Source of the DNA: Lysinibacillus xylanilyticus
GTDB lineage: Bacteria; Bacillota; Bacilli; Bacillales_A; Planococcaceae
Reading direction: 5' to 3'
Length of the DNA stretch: 64,000 nucleotides
Assembly: GCF_001708185.1 (NCBI RefSeq)
Contig: NZ_MDDN01000004.1
Span: 310,001-374,000, forward strand
The notes under the pieces are model-generated. The model ran no database searches. It saw only the letters and a list, made by a program, of their open reading frames with translations, and was not told where the DNA came from. How positions within the stretch are numbered: position 1 is the stretch's first letter; every line of letters starts with the position of its first letter. Made by a program: the position numbers and the translations under genes. Shown here one piece after another: positions 25,908 to 34,352 of this stretch.

Positions 25908-27035
25908 TTATAGGCCACATTTTAACTGTGCAGCACAGTTTGTACATGTATTACAGCCGCCGATTTCTTCAACAGTTCCTTTACGGCATACTGGGCAAGT
26001 ATTCCCTACATCTGAACCAATTACTGTTGTCGATTCTAAAGCTTGAATCGTATCTACTAACACAACAGGACGTTTTGTTGGCTCTTCTACAAATTCTTCT
26101 TCAAATGATAATTGATCCATATCATTTTCTTCTGCTTTCAATGTAAGTACTTGTGAATCACGGCTACCATCTACATAGACCGTACCACCTTTAGCGCCAC
26201 CTTTATATAAACGCTCGTACACTTTTTCAACTTGTTGTACTGTATAACCTTTTGGTGCATTTACAGTTTTTGAAATCGATGAATCGATCCATTTTTGGAT
26301 GATACATTGTACATCCGCGTGAGCCTCTGGTTTTAACTCCATCGCTGTAACAAACCATTCAGGAAGGTTATTTTCATTTACTTCAGGATGACGTTCTAAA
26401 TATTCTTGGACGATCTCCGCTTTTACTTCGATGAACTTACCTAGACGACCTGAGCGGTAATATGTGAACGAGAAGTATGGCTCAAGACCCGTTGCTACAC
26501 CTACCATCGTACCAGTAGAACCAGTTGGAGCTACTGTTAGTAAATGCGAGTTGCGAATACCTGTTGCTAAAATTTGCTCTTTAATGTGTGCAGGCATTTT
26601 TTGCATAAAGCCTGTTTCAGTAAATGCTTTACGTAAACGTGATGTCTCTTCCTCAGTTGCTCCTACAAGGAATGGGAAGCTACCGCGTTCTTTCGCAAGT
26701 TCTGTTGACGTCTCATACGCAGTTTCAGCAATCGTCTTAAAGATTTCATCAACTAGCTCATTACCAGCTTCTGAGCCATATTCTTTCTCACAATAAATTA
26801 GTAAGTCCGCTAAGCCCATTACGCCTAAGCCAACACGACGCTCTCCAAGAGCTTGTACACGGTTTTCTTCTAAGAAGTATGGTGTTGCATCAATTACATT
26901 ATCCTGCATACGAACACCAACACGAACTGTTTCACGTAGTGCTTCGAAATCAATTGTTTGATCTTCTTTATTTGCAAACTGCGCTAAATTCACAGCTGCT
27001 AAGTTACACACAGAATATGGTGCAAGTGGTTGTTC
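25908..27035 (-). CDS. nrdJ: Class II (B12-dependent) ribonucleotide reductase NrdJ, exon 3
   Basis: The C-terminal 375 residues of NrdJ, starting at the EQPLAPYSVCNLAAVNLAQ segment. The first residue is the catalytic Glu of the PCGE motif, whose Cys-Gly is encoded at the end of exon 2. The body includes GERRVGLGVMGLADLL and the APTGSTGTMVG motif typical of class II enzymes. The C-terminal tail has two CxxC pairs (CPVCRKG, CNTCTNC) for thioredoxin-dependent re-reduction or zinc binding. The exon begins without a start codon of its own. Spliced, exons 1-3 give 795+645+1128 nt, an uninterrupted 855-residue reductase. Confidence 0.93.
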   Translation of the reverse strand, partial: EQPLAPYSVCNLAAVNLAQFANKEDQTIDFEALRETVRVGVRMQDNVIDATPYFLEENRVQALGERRVGLGVMGLADLLIYCEKEYGSEAGNELVDEIFKTIAETAYETSTELAKERGSFPFLVGATEEETSRLRKAFTETGFMQKMPAHIKEQILATGIRNSHLLTVAPTGSTGTMVGVATGLEPYFSFTYYRSGRLGKFIEVKAEIVQEYLERHPEVNENNLPEWFVTAMELKPEAHADVQCIIQKWIDSSISKTVNAPKGYTVQQVEKVYERLYKGGAKGGTVYVDGSRDSQVLTLKAEENDMDQLSFEEEFVEEPTKRPVVLVDTIQALESTTVIGSDVGNTCPVCRKGTVEEIGGCNTCTNCAAQLKCGL

Positions 27036-27280
27036 CAATTATTGTTATCCTAAAGGCTTTTTATCCTCTAGTTCTTACAGTTCAATTCCTGTAAGTTCAG
27101 CATACATTTTCATTACAAAACTTCTGTAATGTTGCGGTCTCGTGCCCGGGTTATAGTCTACTAAGTAGGATCACCGGGTATGCGTTGCCCCTGACTGAAG
27201 TTTTACCTTTAGCCTTCGGTTCGGATTAGCATCTCAGCCTTCCCGCTTTATCCCGCAATTTTTAACGTGAGGCGAAGTCC
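27036..27280 (-). ncRNA. Group I intron 2 in nrdJ (245 bp, no ORF)
   Basis: The sequence interrupts nrdJ between the codons for Cys-Gly and Glu of the active-site PCGE. The 5' exon end CGUGUGGU pairs with GCCUCACG inside the intron, leaving a U-G wobble at the splice site. The intron ends in G before the GAA codon, both group I hallmarks. The core holds GTCAGGGGCAACGCAUACCC-like P7/J8 elements and AGACTATAACC. Removal restores the reading frame exactly. Confidence 0.9.
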
Positions 27281-27925
27281 ACCACACGGATTTGTCGCTA
27301 CAACACTTTGACCATAAGCTTTTGCGTTTGTCATGTCATTAGCATTGTCGATGAAGAAAATACCTGGCTCTGCAGAGTACGTCGCACAAACGTTGATTAA
27401 ATTCCATAATTCTTTCGCTTTAATCGTACGGTATGTGCGTACTTTATAGCCCATTTTCTCCCATTCACGTACGTCGCCAACTTTATGCCATTCCGTGTTG
27501 TAAACGTTCATTTCTTCTTTTGTATATTCTTCAACCGCTGGGAAGCGAAGCTCGAAGTCAGCGTCATTTTCCACAGCTTGCATAAATTCTTTTGTTAATG
27601 TTACAGAAATATTTGCACCTGTTAAAAACTCTTGATTGTGAACAGTATACGTACCACCATCACGTAATTTGTTCTCCGCTTCACGAATAATAGCCGTATC
27701 AAAACCGCCTAAGCCTTCAATCCCTTTATAGTTTACAATGCCTTGATACATAGCTTCTTCTTGGAATGAAAGAGGTTTGAAGTTTAACTTTTCTTTTGCT
27801 AGACGAATAATTGATTCATCTGTTGTATTTTCGATTAGGTATCGTAGAATACGTGGATTTTGCATTTTTGATATAATAAATTCCACGATATCAGGATGCC
27901 AATCTGCCAGCATAATCATTTGTGC
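27281..27925 (-). CDS. nrdJ: NrdJ, exon 2
   Basis: 215 codons from the AQMIMLADWHPDIVEF segment to the thiyl-radical region VVATNPCG. It includes GANISVTLTKEFMQAVEN, the ERNTEWH-like NVYNTEWHKVGDVREWEK and EPGIFFIDNAND, all family typical. The last codons encode the Cys that forms the substrate-activating thiyl radical in class II enzymes (by homology to the PCGE loop). The exon has no proper start: the first ATG lies three codons in and lacks a ribosome site. Both ends are set by group I intron rules. Confidence 0.92.
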
Positions 27926-29138
27926 CGATTCCCTTACGCGGGTTCGCTACACCCACTCTCTATGTCACCATAGAAGTTGAGACCATATCTTACATCTTAT
28001 TAGATGTCCTCGCACTTCGGAGTGGCTTCACTCCTACTCTACTCACTTCCGCTAACTTAGCGTGCTTTCGATGGTCGTTGAACCTTCCTCTCTGAAAGAG
28101 GCTTGGCTGCTGATTGTCTTTATCCCACTGCTATTTTCAAGCATTCACGCTTACCGTTTCCAGTTACGTTGTAGCTAGCAGTGCATTTATAATGCGTTGT
28201 TTAACATTTTCAAAATCATTTTTTATCTCATCTTCCCAGAAACGGAGTAAGGTGTAACCGTGAGCTGCTGCAATTTGATTTTTTTCAACATCCCTGGCTT
28301 TTATCCTCTTTTGGACTTCATAAAAAGAGGAATAAAATTTTGGATTCCCATGCCAAAAATCGCCATCACATTCAATTAGAATTTTTGTCCCTAATAGTAA
28401 AAAATCAAATTGTGCTCCTTCAAAGATGAAGGAATATTTGTAGGGGATTGATTGTTCAACTAAGAAATGCTCTAAAGCTCTTTCAATACTAGTTTTTCTA
28501 AATGTTTCTCTCTCTAATTGTTTTAATGCAGCTTGTCGAATTTTTTCGATTGTTTCTTTACTATAAACCCCTGTCTTACCACTATTCCACGAAGGAGTTC
28601 CATTTATTTTTCTAGTTTTTGCTGTTTTCGAAATGATATTTTCAAAATGAACCTTTTTTTGTTCATCTGGCATTTCATTGTGCCACTTTCCTGTATTTTG
28701 TGATCGAAGTCTACTCGCACACTCTTTACTACAAGTTTTAGTCTGCCGATGTTTTTCATCGAATAGTTTTCCACAAATTACACAAGTTAAAGGCTCACCT
28801 TTTCCGCGACAGCTTCTACTACAAAATTGATTGGGAATACCTCGCCTCAATTTAACCTTTTTATTACATAAAATATATTGGCAGGTCACCATTTCTATTG
28901 GGTAAAAATAAGATATTAAATAATTATCTAATGTTAAGTTATGCTCATTTTTTAAATGAGTCGTAAACCACCCTTGCTTATTATGATTTATTGTAAAACC
29001 ACATATTAAACAAGTTTGTGGCTGTTTCGCATCATAAACATCCATATTTCCCACCTCGATTAAAGTGACAATATTTCTGTTAAAGAGTTCCCAGCAATTC
29101 ACGAGGTTTGTTTACGCAGAAGCACCTAGATTATGTTG
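27926..29138 (-). ncRNA. Group I intron 1 in nrdJ (1213 bp) with homing endonuclease ORF
   Basis: It is inserted after the GGSRRG codons. The 5' exon end CGCAGAGGU pairs with intron GCUUCUGCG over nine base pairs with the required U-G wobble at the cut, and the last intron base is G. The 3' part (27926-28163) contains group I core elements such as GGTTCAACGACC, AAGACAATCAGCAGCCAAGC and AAGATATGGTCT. An endonuclease gene fills the 5' two thirds. Splicing joins GGT to GCA and restores the frame. Confidence 0.92.
28164..29045 (-). CDS. EDxHD (Vsr-like) homing endonuclease of the nrdJ intron
   Basis: A predicted intron-spreading endonuclease of 293 residues. The N-terminal half has several Cys pairs of zinc knuckles (CLICGF, CQYILCNKK, CSRSCRGKG, CVICGK, CSKEC). 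A NUMOD3-like DNA-binding stretch (GTPSWNSGKTGVYSKETIEK) follows. The C-terminal Vsr-like nuclease has the Glu (SIERALEHF), Asp (FDFLLLG), His (CDGDFWHGN) and Asp (ARDVEKN) expected for an EDxHD active site, then GYTLLRFWEDEI. The ATG at 29045 has AGGTGG upstream. The residues look intact, so the intron could still be mobile. Confidence 0.88.
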   Translation of the reverse strand: MDVYDAKQPQTCLICGFTINHNKQGWFTTHLKNEHNLTLDNYLISYFYPIEMVTCQYILCNKKVKLRRGIPNQFCSRSCRGKGEPLTCVICGKLFDEKHRQTKTCSKECASRLRSQNTGKWHNEMPDEQKKVHFENIISKTAKTRKINGTPSWNSGKTGVYSKETIEKIRQAALKQLERETFRKTSIERALEHFLVEQSIPYKYSFIFEGAQFDFLLLGTKILIECDGDFWHGNPKFYSSFYEVQKRIKARDVEKNQIAAAHGYTLLRFWEDEIKNDFENVKQRIINALLATT

Positions 29139-29933
29139 ACCTCTGCGGCTTCCACCTTGTTCGACAAGATGAGTCAGCTTCGCAATATCATCTAACCATG
29201 ACACAGAACCAGATGATTTACCATTTACACCACGTGCTAAAGTGTTACGCGGACGCAATGTTGAACCATTTGTCCCTACACCACCGCCGCGGCTCATAAT
29301 TTCCATTACTTGCTTACGGTGATCACTGATTCCTTCACGTGAATCTGCTACAAATGGCATTACGTAACAGTTGAAGAAGGTTACATCTGTTTCAGAACCC
29401 GCTCCGTATATAACTCGTCCAGCTGGAATGAATTTTAATGATACTAACTGCTCATAAAACTTCTCAAACCATTCTTGGCGTTTCTCTTGTGTTTTTTCAA
29501 CAGAAGCAAGCCCTGTTGCATTTCGTTTTGCGATTTGTTCATAAAAAATTTCAAGAGGCTTTTCTAGCACGTCAATTGAACGCGTAATCACACCCGTTTC
29601 TTGCTCTTTCGGATCATCTAAAGCACTACGATAATCTTCCTCAATCAAAATATCTGCTGTTTTTGTAGACATATCAAGCTTTTGGATTGTCCCTAAACCA
29701 CGTGCAGGGAATTTTGGATCTGCCTTCACTGTTAAGACGACGAAATCACCGGCTTTTAACGTTTTCTTCTCCGTATCCTTAAACGAGTAGCGATCGATCA
29801 TTACAAGTCTTGATACACCTTTATGCGTAATGTGCATATCAGGCGTTACAGGATGCACCTGTGGAAATTGTTCAATATCTTTGTTTAACTGTTTAAATTT
29901 GTTTACTTCGGGTTGATGATTTGTGAGTACCAT
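29139..29933 (-). CDS. nrdJ: NrdJ, exon 1
   Basis: The N-terminal 265 residues of B12-dependent ribonucleotide reductase, which reduces ribonucleotides to deoxyribonucleotides in the cytosol using adenosylcobalamin. The ATG has AAGGGAGG seven bases upstream. The N-terminal part carries LTVKADPKFPARGLGTIQ. The reductase core begins around KFIPAGRVIYGAG, FFNCYVMPFVADSREGI and MEIMSRGGGVGTNGSTLRPR. The frame runs into the intron 25 codons past the splice point if unspliced. The upstream region carries two NrdR-like boxes. Confidence 0.93.
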
Positions 29934-29972
29934 CGTTTTGCCTCCCTTATTTTCTGCCTTACAAATATAAAT

Positions 29973-30010
29973 ACACAATATCATGTGTCGCTAAACACTA
30001 CATATTGTGT
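29973..30010 (-). promoter_or_regulatory. Two NrdR-like boxes upstream of nrdJ
   Basis: ACACAATATCATGTGT (29973-29988) and ACACTACATATTGTGT (29995-30010) are imperfect 16-base palindromes of the NrdR-box type. Their starts are 22 bp apart, two helical turns. NrdR represses ribonucleotide reductase genes when dATP is high. They lie 40-77 bp upstream of the nrdJ start. Confidence 0.7.
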
Positions 30011-30135
30011 ATTAATCTTTAAAAAAGATACTATATATAGTTTTTTAATTCAACTCTTGCAATTTCGAGTAGCATCCGAAATGCTCGTCCTCACAAGGTT
30101 TGAACGATAAAAAAATATTTTTCTTATACCATTTT

Positions 30136-30966
30136 TTATTTTTTGAAGTTCCAATCATCACATGCATATTTTTTTTCTTCAAGTGCATGCACATATTCTA
30201 ATTGCTCCTCAGAAAGTGTAAATGGTTTTAAATCAATTTGCAACGATTTTGCAAAACCATCTCTAAAAGCTGTCACACATTGTTCAATAGTCACTGGTTC
30301 TTTCACAAGGTTATTGATAGCAACCGCTTTCTCTGGCATCTTTCTACGCATACGTGCTCTCGCCTCTTCACTTGAAAAATTGAAGACAGACAATAATTTT
30401 TCTTGATCTAAATCAAGTAAAATAGCTCCGTGCTGTAAAATAACACCTTTTTGACGAGTTTGTGCACTACCAGCTACTTTTTTACCTTCTACGACAAGCT
30501 CATACCAGCTTGGCGCATCAAAGCAAACTGCACTTTTAGGTTTCTTTAAGTCAGCTCTTTGTTCCTCTGTATTAGGCACACTAAAATAAGCATCCATACC
30601 TAAATTATGAAAACCTTGCAATATCCCTTCACTTAACACTCGATATGCCTCTGTCACTGACTCAGGCATATCTGGATAGCTTTCTGAAACAATGACGCTA
30701 TATGTCAACTCATGCTCATGTAAAACAGCTCTACCGCCTGTTGGACGACGAACAAAGCCTAGTCCTTGTTCACGCACCGCTTCTAAATTGATATCTCTTT
30801 TCGCCTGCTGAAAATAGCCAATCGAAAGAGTTGCTGGCTCCCACTCATAAAAACGAATAACCGGCGGAATTAAACCTTCACTGTGCCAATCAAGTAATGC
30901 TTCGTCTAATGCCATATTAAAAGAAGGACTACATTTCCCTGAATTTAGAAAATACCAAGTTGTCAT
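30136..30966 (-). CDS. lipM: Octanoyltransferase LipM (lipoate-protein ligase fold)
   Basis: LipM transfers octanoyl from acyl carrier protein to GcvH, starting lipoate synthesis in Bacilli. The 276-residue BPL/LPL-fold protein has the signatures [40 protein letters not shown] and [20 protein letters not shown], which includes the catalytic Cys typical of Lip[12 protein letters not shown] and [10 protein letters not shown] follow. TAGGAGATGA precedes the ATG. In B. subtilis yqhM/lipM also lies close to yqhL and the yqh cluster. Confidence 0.93.
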   Translation of the reverse strand: MTTWYFLNSGKCSPSFNMALDEALLDWHSEGLIPPVIRFYEWEPATLSIGYFQQAKRDINLEAVREQGLGFVRRPTGGRAVLHEHELTYSVIVSESYPDMPESVTEAYRVLSEGILQGFHNLGMDAYFSVPNTEEQRADLKKPKSAVCFDAPSWYELVVEGKKVAGSAQTRQKGVILQHGAILLDLDQEKLLSVFNFSSEEARARMRRKMPEKAVAINNLVKEPVTIEQCVTAFRDGFAKSLQIDLKPFTLSEEQLEYVHALEEKKYACDDWNFKK

Positions 30967-31018
30967 ATATTCATCTCCTACAAGTATTAAATTAAACCTT
31001 CGCGAACGTGTACAAAAT

Positions 31019-31120
31019 AAGTCGGGTTGATCTCCGTTCCGGCAGGGTGCTTTCCTGGAGTCGCCCCGCCTTCACTCCAATCAACTTATATATGGCATAC
31101 GTTTTAACAATGTCATCCAA
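31019..31120 (+). repeat. ISL3-type MITE, copy D, longer form lacking left terminus
   Basis: GGTTGATCTCCGTTCCGGC, then GGGTGCTTTCCTGGAGTCG, then CTTATATATGGCATACG and AACAATGTCATCC. It shares the extra middle segment (CCTGG...CC...ACTCCAATCAACTTATATA) with copy E at 42398-42590. The rest of 30967-31363 holds a CCCCACCC/GGGGTGG hairpin near 31199-31227 and the yqhL promoter region, but no gene. Confidence 0.75.
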
Positions 31121-31363
31121 CTATTAATGATAGCCCAAAATAGTGCTTCTCAAAATTTTGACACTCTGCGTTTAGTTCTATTCTTTATTGAAGTAATCCC
31201 CCACCCTAATCCAAGAATGGGGTGGAATGATTCTGTGGCCTTTCACTCATAACATTCAATAGATTAATTCTAGCCACAATGTAATTAATTTTATCAAACT
31301 CATTGGACTATCGCTAGCGCATCTTTTATAATAATAAAGAAGATAGAAAGGGGTAAGAAAATT

Positions 31364-31750
31364 TTGGACATACTTATCACAATCGGTATAATGTTAGTAG
31401 TCGTAATTGCATATATCGTCATTAATTCTATGCGACTAAAAAAAGCCGTAACAAACCTAACACAAGAACAATTTATTGAAGGTTATCGTAAAGCTCAACT
31501 GATCGATGTACGTGAGCAAAAAGAATTTGAAGCTGGTCACATTCTTGGTGCACGTAATGTTCCTTCAACTACACTACGTCAACGTTACAAAGAAATCCGC
31601 CCAGATTTACCAGTATATTTATACTGCCAAAATACAGGCCGTAGCTCTCGAGCTGCACTGTTTCTTAAAAAACGTGGCTACAACCAAATTTACCAACTTC
31701 AAGGCGGCTTCCGTACTTGGACAGGTAAAATAAAGTCCAAAAAACAGTAA
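31364..31750 (+). CDS. yqhL: Membrane-anchored rhodanese-like protein YqhL
   Basis: 128 residues: one N-terminal TM helix (ILITIGIMLVVVIAYIVIN), then a rhodanese domain with QLIDVREQKEFEAGHILGARN, the catalytic loop LYCQNTGRSS (active-site Cys) and LQGGFRTWTGK. It may handle sulfane sulfur; the acceptor is unknown. The start is TTG, with AAAGGGG ten bases upstream, and corresponds to the Bacillus protein length. A terminator follows at 31857. Confidence 0.9.
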   Translation: MDILITIGIMLVVVIAYIVINSMRLKKAVTNLTQEQFIEGYRKAQLIDVREQKEFEAGHILGARNVPSTTLRQRYKEIRPDLPVYLYCQNTGRSSRAALFLKKRGYNQIYQLQGGFRTWTGKIKSKKQ

Positions 31751-31856
31751 TGAAACAAAATAGATAAGACAATAGCGACTTATATAAATAAATTCACTCT
31801 TTGAAACTAAGTAAATTTATATATATTTACCTATATCGCTTTGTTTCACACCGAAA

Positions 31857-31895
31857 GAACCATCTCAAATGACTATGAGATGGTTTCTTTTTTTG
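31857..31895 (+). terminator. yqhL terminator
   Basis: ACCATCTCA and TGAGATGGT form a 9-bp perfect stem followed by TTCTTTTTTT. Between here and 32349 I find no gene: GC-richer patches near 32000-32110 have no open frame with a ribosome site. Confidence 0.8.
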
Positions 31896-32349
31896 CAAAA
31901 AATTCTGAGTTTCTACTATATTATACTTATTGTTTAACGTCTAACAAGTTACTTCATGTTCACTAAGCACCTAATCATGCATTGGACGAAATAAGGAAAA
32001 GCAACGCGAGGCAATGTTCTGCTCGTTGTCATTGGAGATTCTTTGTTGTGGATAGGCGATCGGACAAACTGAGGAAAGCGGCTGGCCGGAAGAAAAATCA
32101 ACCTTACATTATCATGGCAGCTTTACTTTATAGCAAATATTCAACATCATCCACCTATTAACATATGCCTAAAAATACTATTTTTCGTAAAGTATTTCGC
32201 TAGACGGACCATAATCTTCTTTTTTTCTGAAAATAGCTGAAATTCCCCCTTGAATAATTATGTAAGCACTGATAGGATGTATAGTATCTTAAAATAATGT
32301 CATCAAGACAACACAATACAAGCTATGAATGCTATGGATCACACTATAG

Positions 32350-32425
32350 CAGGAGCAGTTCTGGAGAGAACGCATTTTGCGTCGCCGAAGGGTTCACTAT
32401 CTCAGGCAAAAGGACAGAGGAGTAA
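32350..32425 (+). promoter_or_regulatory. Glycine riboswitch (single aptamer)
   Basis: The conserved core blocks appear in order: GGAGAG, GCCGAAGG, and CTCAGGCAAAAGGACAG. A variable GC stem (CGCATTTTGCG) sits between the first two. This is the gcvT/glycine aptamer consensus. Only one aptamer is visible, where many glycine riboswitches are tandem. An intrinsic terminator follows at 32517, before the glycine/alanine permease gene. Confidence 0.9.
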
Positions 32426-32516
32426 TATCTACTTTCATCATGAAAGCTATACCACATGAATGTTTATTTTTTCATATCCAGCATTCTCAATTGGTATTTG
32501 TTATTCTGACGTTTAC

Positions 32517-32550
32517 GAGACTAGTGTCAATACTAGTCTCTTTTTATTTT
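32517..32550 (+). terminator. Riboswitch-controlled terminator upstream of cycA
   Basis: GAGACTAGT and ACTAGTCTC form a 9-bp perfect stem followed by TTTTTATTTT, 39 bases before the permease start. It is the expression platform of the glycine riboswitch. Confidence 0.85.
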
Positions 32551-32588
32551 CCAGTCAAAATTTTTATGCATCTTTGAGGGGGATTAAC

Positions 32589-33929
32589 GTGGAACAACAT
32601 CAATTAAAACGTGATTTAAAAAATCGCCATGTGCAGCTCATTGCTATTGGCGGAACAATAGGCACTGGTTTATTTTTAGGTTCAGGCAAAGCCATTGCTT
32701 TAGCAGGACCTTCCATCATCTTAGCCTATTTAATCGTCGGAACTGCCCTATTTTTTGTTATGCGTGCATTAGGTGAATTATTATTATCGAACGCAGGCTA
32801 TACATCATTTACTGATTTTGCATCAGAATACATAGGTCCTTGGGCAGGCTACGTCACTGGCTGGACTTACTGGTTCTGCTGGGTCATGACCGCTATGGCA
32901 GATATTATTGCTGTCGGTGTTTATGCACAATATTGGTTTGATATACCTCAATGGGTACCAGCTATTGGCTGTTTAGTACTGTTATTATTTTTAAACTTAT
33001 TAACTGTAAAACTATTTGGTGAGCTAGAATTTTGGTTTGCCCTTATCAAGGTCATCACAATTGTTGCGCTGATCGTTATTGGACTAATCATGTTATTTAC
33101 AGGCTTTCAAACAAGTTCTGGCACAGTGACAGTTGAAAATCTTTGGGCACATGGCGGGATGTTCCCGAATGGCCTATACGGCTTCCTAATGGCCTTCCAA
33201 ATGGTTGTTTTCGCTTTTGTAGGTGTCGAATTAGTAGGTGTTTCTGCTGCTGAAACGAACGACCCTAGAAAAAATATTCCTTCTGCCATTAACAAAATTC
33301 CATTTCGTATTTTATTATTCTATGTAGGTGCATTATTTGTTATTTTATGCATTAATCCTTGGTATGAAATGTCTGCCGCAAGCAGTCCATTTGTACAAGT
33401 ATTTACACTAGCTGGTATCCCTATTGCTGCAGGGATTATTAATTTTGTTGTTCTAACATCCGCTGCTTCAGCAGGTAATAGTGGTTTATTCTCTACAAGC
33501 CGCATGCTTTATAATCTTGGGAACAATAAGCAAGCTTCACCATCGTTCGCCAAGCTTAATAAAAACAGTGTACCAAGTAACGCACTTGTTGTTTCCGCAA
33601 TTGTTGTATCTGCAGGAGCATTACTAAGTAAACTAATGCCTGAAAGCGCCTTTAGTGTTGTTACAACGATCAGTGCTATTTGCTTCATTTGGGTGTGGAG
33701 TATTATTTTAATTTCTCATATCATTTATAAACGGAAAAATCGTGCACTTCATGAGGCATCAATTTTCAAGGCACCATTTACTCCATTCGTGAACTATTTA
33801 GTACTTGCCTTCTTCGCATTTCTATTAGTTATTATGTTCATTTCAGAGGAAACACGTACGGCATTACTGTTAACACCAATTTGGTTTATCATACTAATGA
33901 TGATTTACAAAGTGAAAAGAAAGAAATAA
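32589..33929 (+). CDS. cycA: Glycine/D-alanine/D-serine-type amino acid permease (CycA-like)
   Basis: A proton-coupled APC-family importer of 446 residues with about 12 helices. It resembles CycA in RHVQLIAIGGTIGTGLFLGSGK, VMRALGELLLSN, TGWTYWFCWVMTAMADI, VFAFVGVELVGVSAAETNDP and NFVVLTSAASAGNSG. The GTG at 32589 is chosen because GAGGGGG lies seven bases upstream and the earlier in-frame ATG lies inside the riboswitch expression platform. Glycine riboswitch control fits the predicted substrate. Confidence 0.9.
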   Translation: MEQHQLKRDLKNRHVQLIAIGGTIGTGLFLGSGKAIALAGPSIILAYLIVGTALFFVMRALGELLLSNAGYTSFTDFASEYIGPWAGYVTGWTYWFCWVMTAMADIIAVGVYAQYWFDIPQWVPAIGCLVLLLFLNLLTVKLFGELEFWFALIKVITIVALIVIGLIMLFTGFQTSSGTVTVENLWAHGGMFPNGLYGFLMAFQMVVFAFVGVELVGVSAAETNDPRKNIPSAINKIPFRILLFYVGALFVILCINPWYEMSAASSPFVQVFTLAGIPIAAGIINFVVLTSAASAGNSGLFSTSRMLYNLGNNKQASPSFAKLNKNSVPSNALVVSAIVVSAGALLSKLMPESAFSVVTTISAICFIWVWSIILISHIIYKRKNRALHEASIFKAPFTPFVNYLVLAFFAFLLVIMFISEETRTALLLTPIWFIILMMIYKVKRKK

Positions 33930-33957
33930 CTACGTTAAGAGGCATTAAAAATAACTG

Positions 33958-34013
33958 TCCTGAATAGTGACCCTTCAAAGAAAGTGAATCTATTCAGGAT
34001 TTTTCTATTTTTC
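33958..34013 (+). terminator. cycA terminator
   Basis: TCCTGAATAG (33958-33967) and CTATTCAGGA (33990-33999) form a 10-bp stem followed by TTTTTCTATTTTT. Confidence 0.85.
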
Positions 34014-34082
34014 TCAAAGTAATAATCCCTAACAAATTAACGATAGTATGAATAAAAGGGAGTTAAAAAAAGGAGGGTTTTT

Positions 34083-34166
34083 ATTAAAAATAAGATCGTT
34101 ATTTCTATTACGCTATTGTTTACCATTATTCTGATTTTAATATTATTGTGGTTTAGTATTGTCTAG
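34083..34166 (+). CDS. Possible small membrane peptide (27 aa) with ATT start
   Basis: AAAGGAGGG lies five bases before an ATT codon that opens a hydrophobic frame, KNKIVISITLLFTIILILI and onward, ending with LLWFSIV and TAG. No ATG, GTG or well-placed TTG exists. It is either a rare ATT-initiated peptide or a small gene that lost its ATG. The rest of 33930-34308 is empty. Confidence 0.35.
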   Translation: MKNKIVISITLLFTIILILILLWFSIV

Positions 34167-34308
34167 GAGAAAAATCCAGACAATATAATAATAGAACGGA
34201 TTTGCTTTAACAAGGCGAGAGAGAACGGGTTAAGAGAATTAACAACTAAAGATCTTACAATGAAAAGGATTCCCGTAAACGAAACTAATTACCATATATA
34301 CTTATGAA

Positions 34309-34348
34309 CAAAAAAGATGACCTCAGCACAGAAGTCATCTTTTTTTCA
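34309..34348 (-). terminator. glsA terminator
   Basis: AAAAAAGATGAC and GTCATCTTTTTT arms enclose CTCAGCACAGAA. It is nearly symmetrical and can act on the minus strand just after the glsA stop. Confidence 0.8.
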
Positions 34349-34352
34349 TTGT

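Noticed and set aside
27036..29138. Inteins or sequencing errors as the reason for split nrdJ
   Set aside because: The intervening sequences contain stop codons, show no intein motifs, and have P1 pairings with U-G and terminal G, which fit group I introns.
29934..30135. Cobalamin riboswitch upstream of the B12-dependent reductase
   Set aside because: The 200 bp upstream contain NrdR-like boxes but no B12-box (AGYCMGGARR-type core) or long leader.
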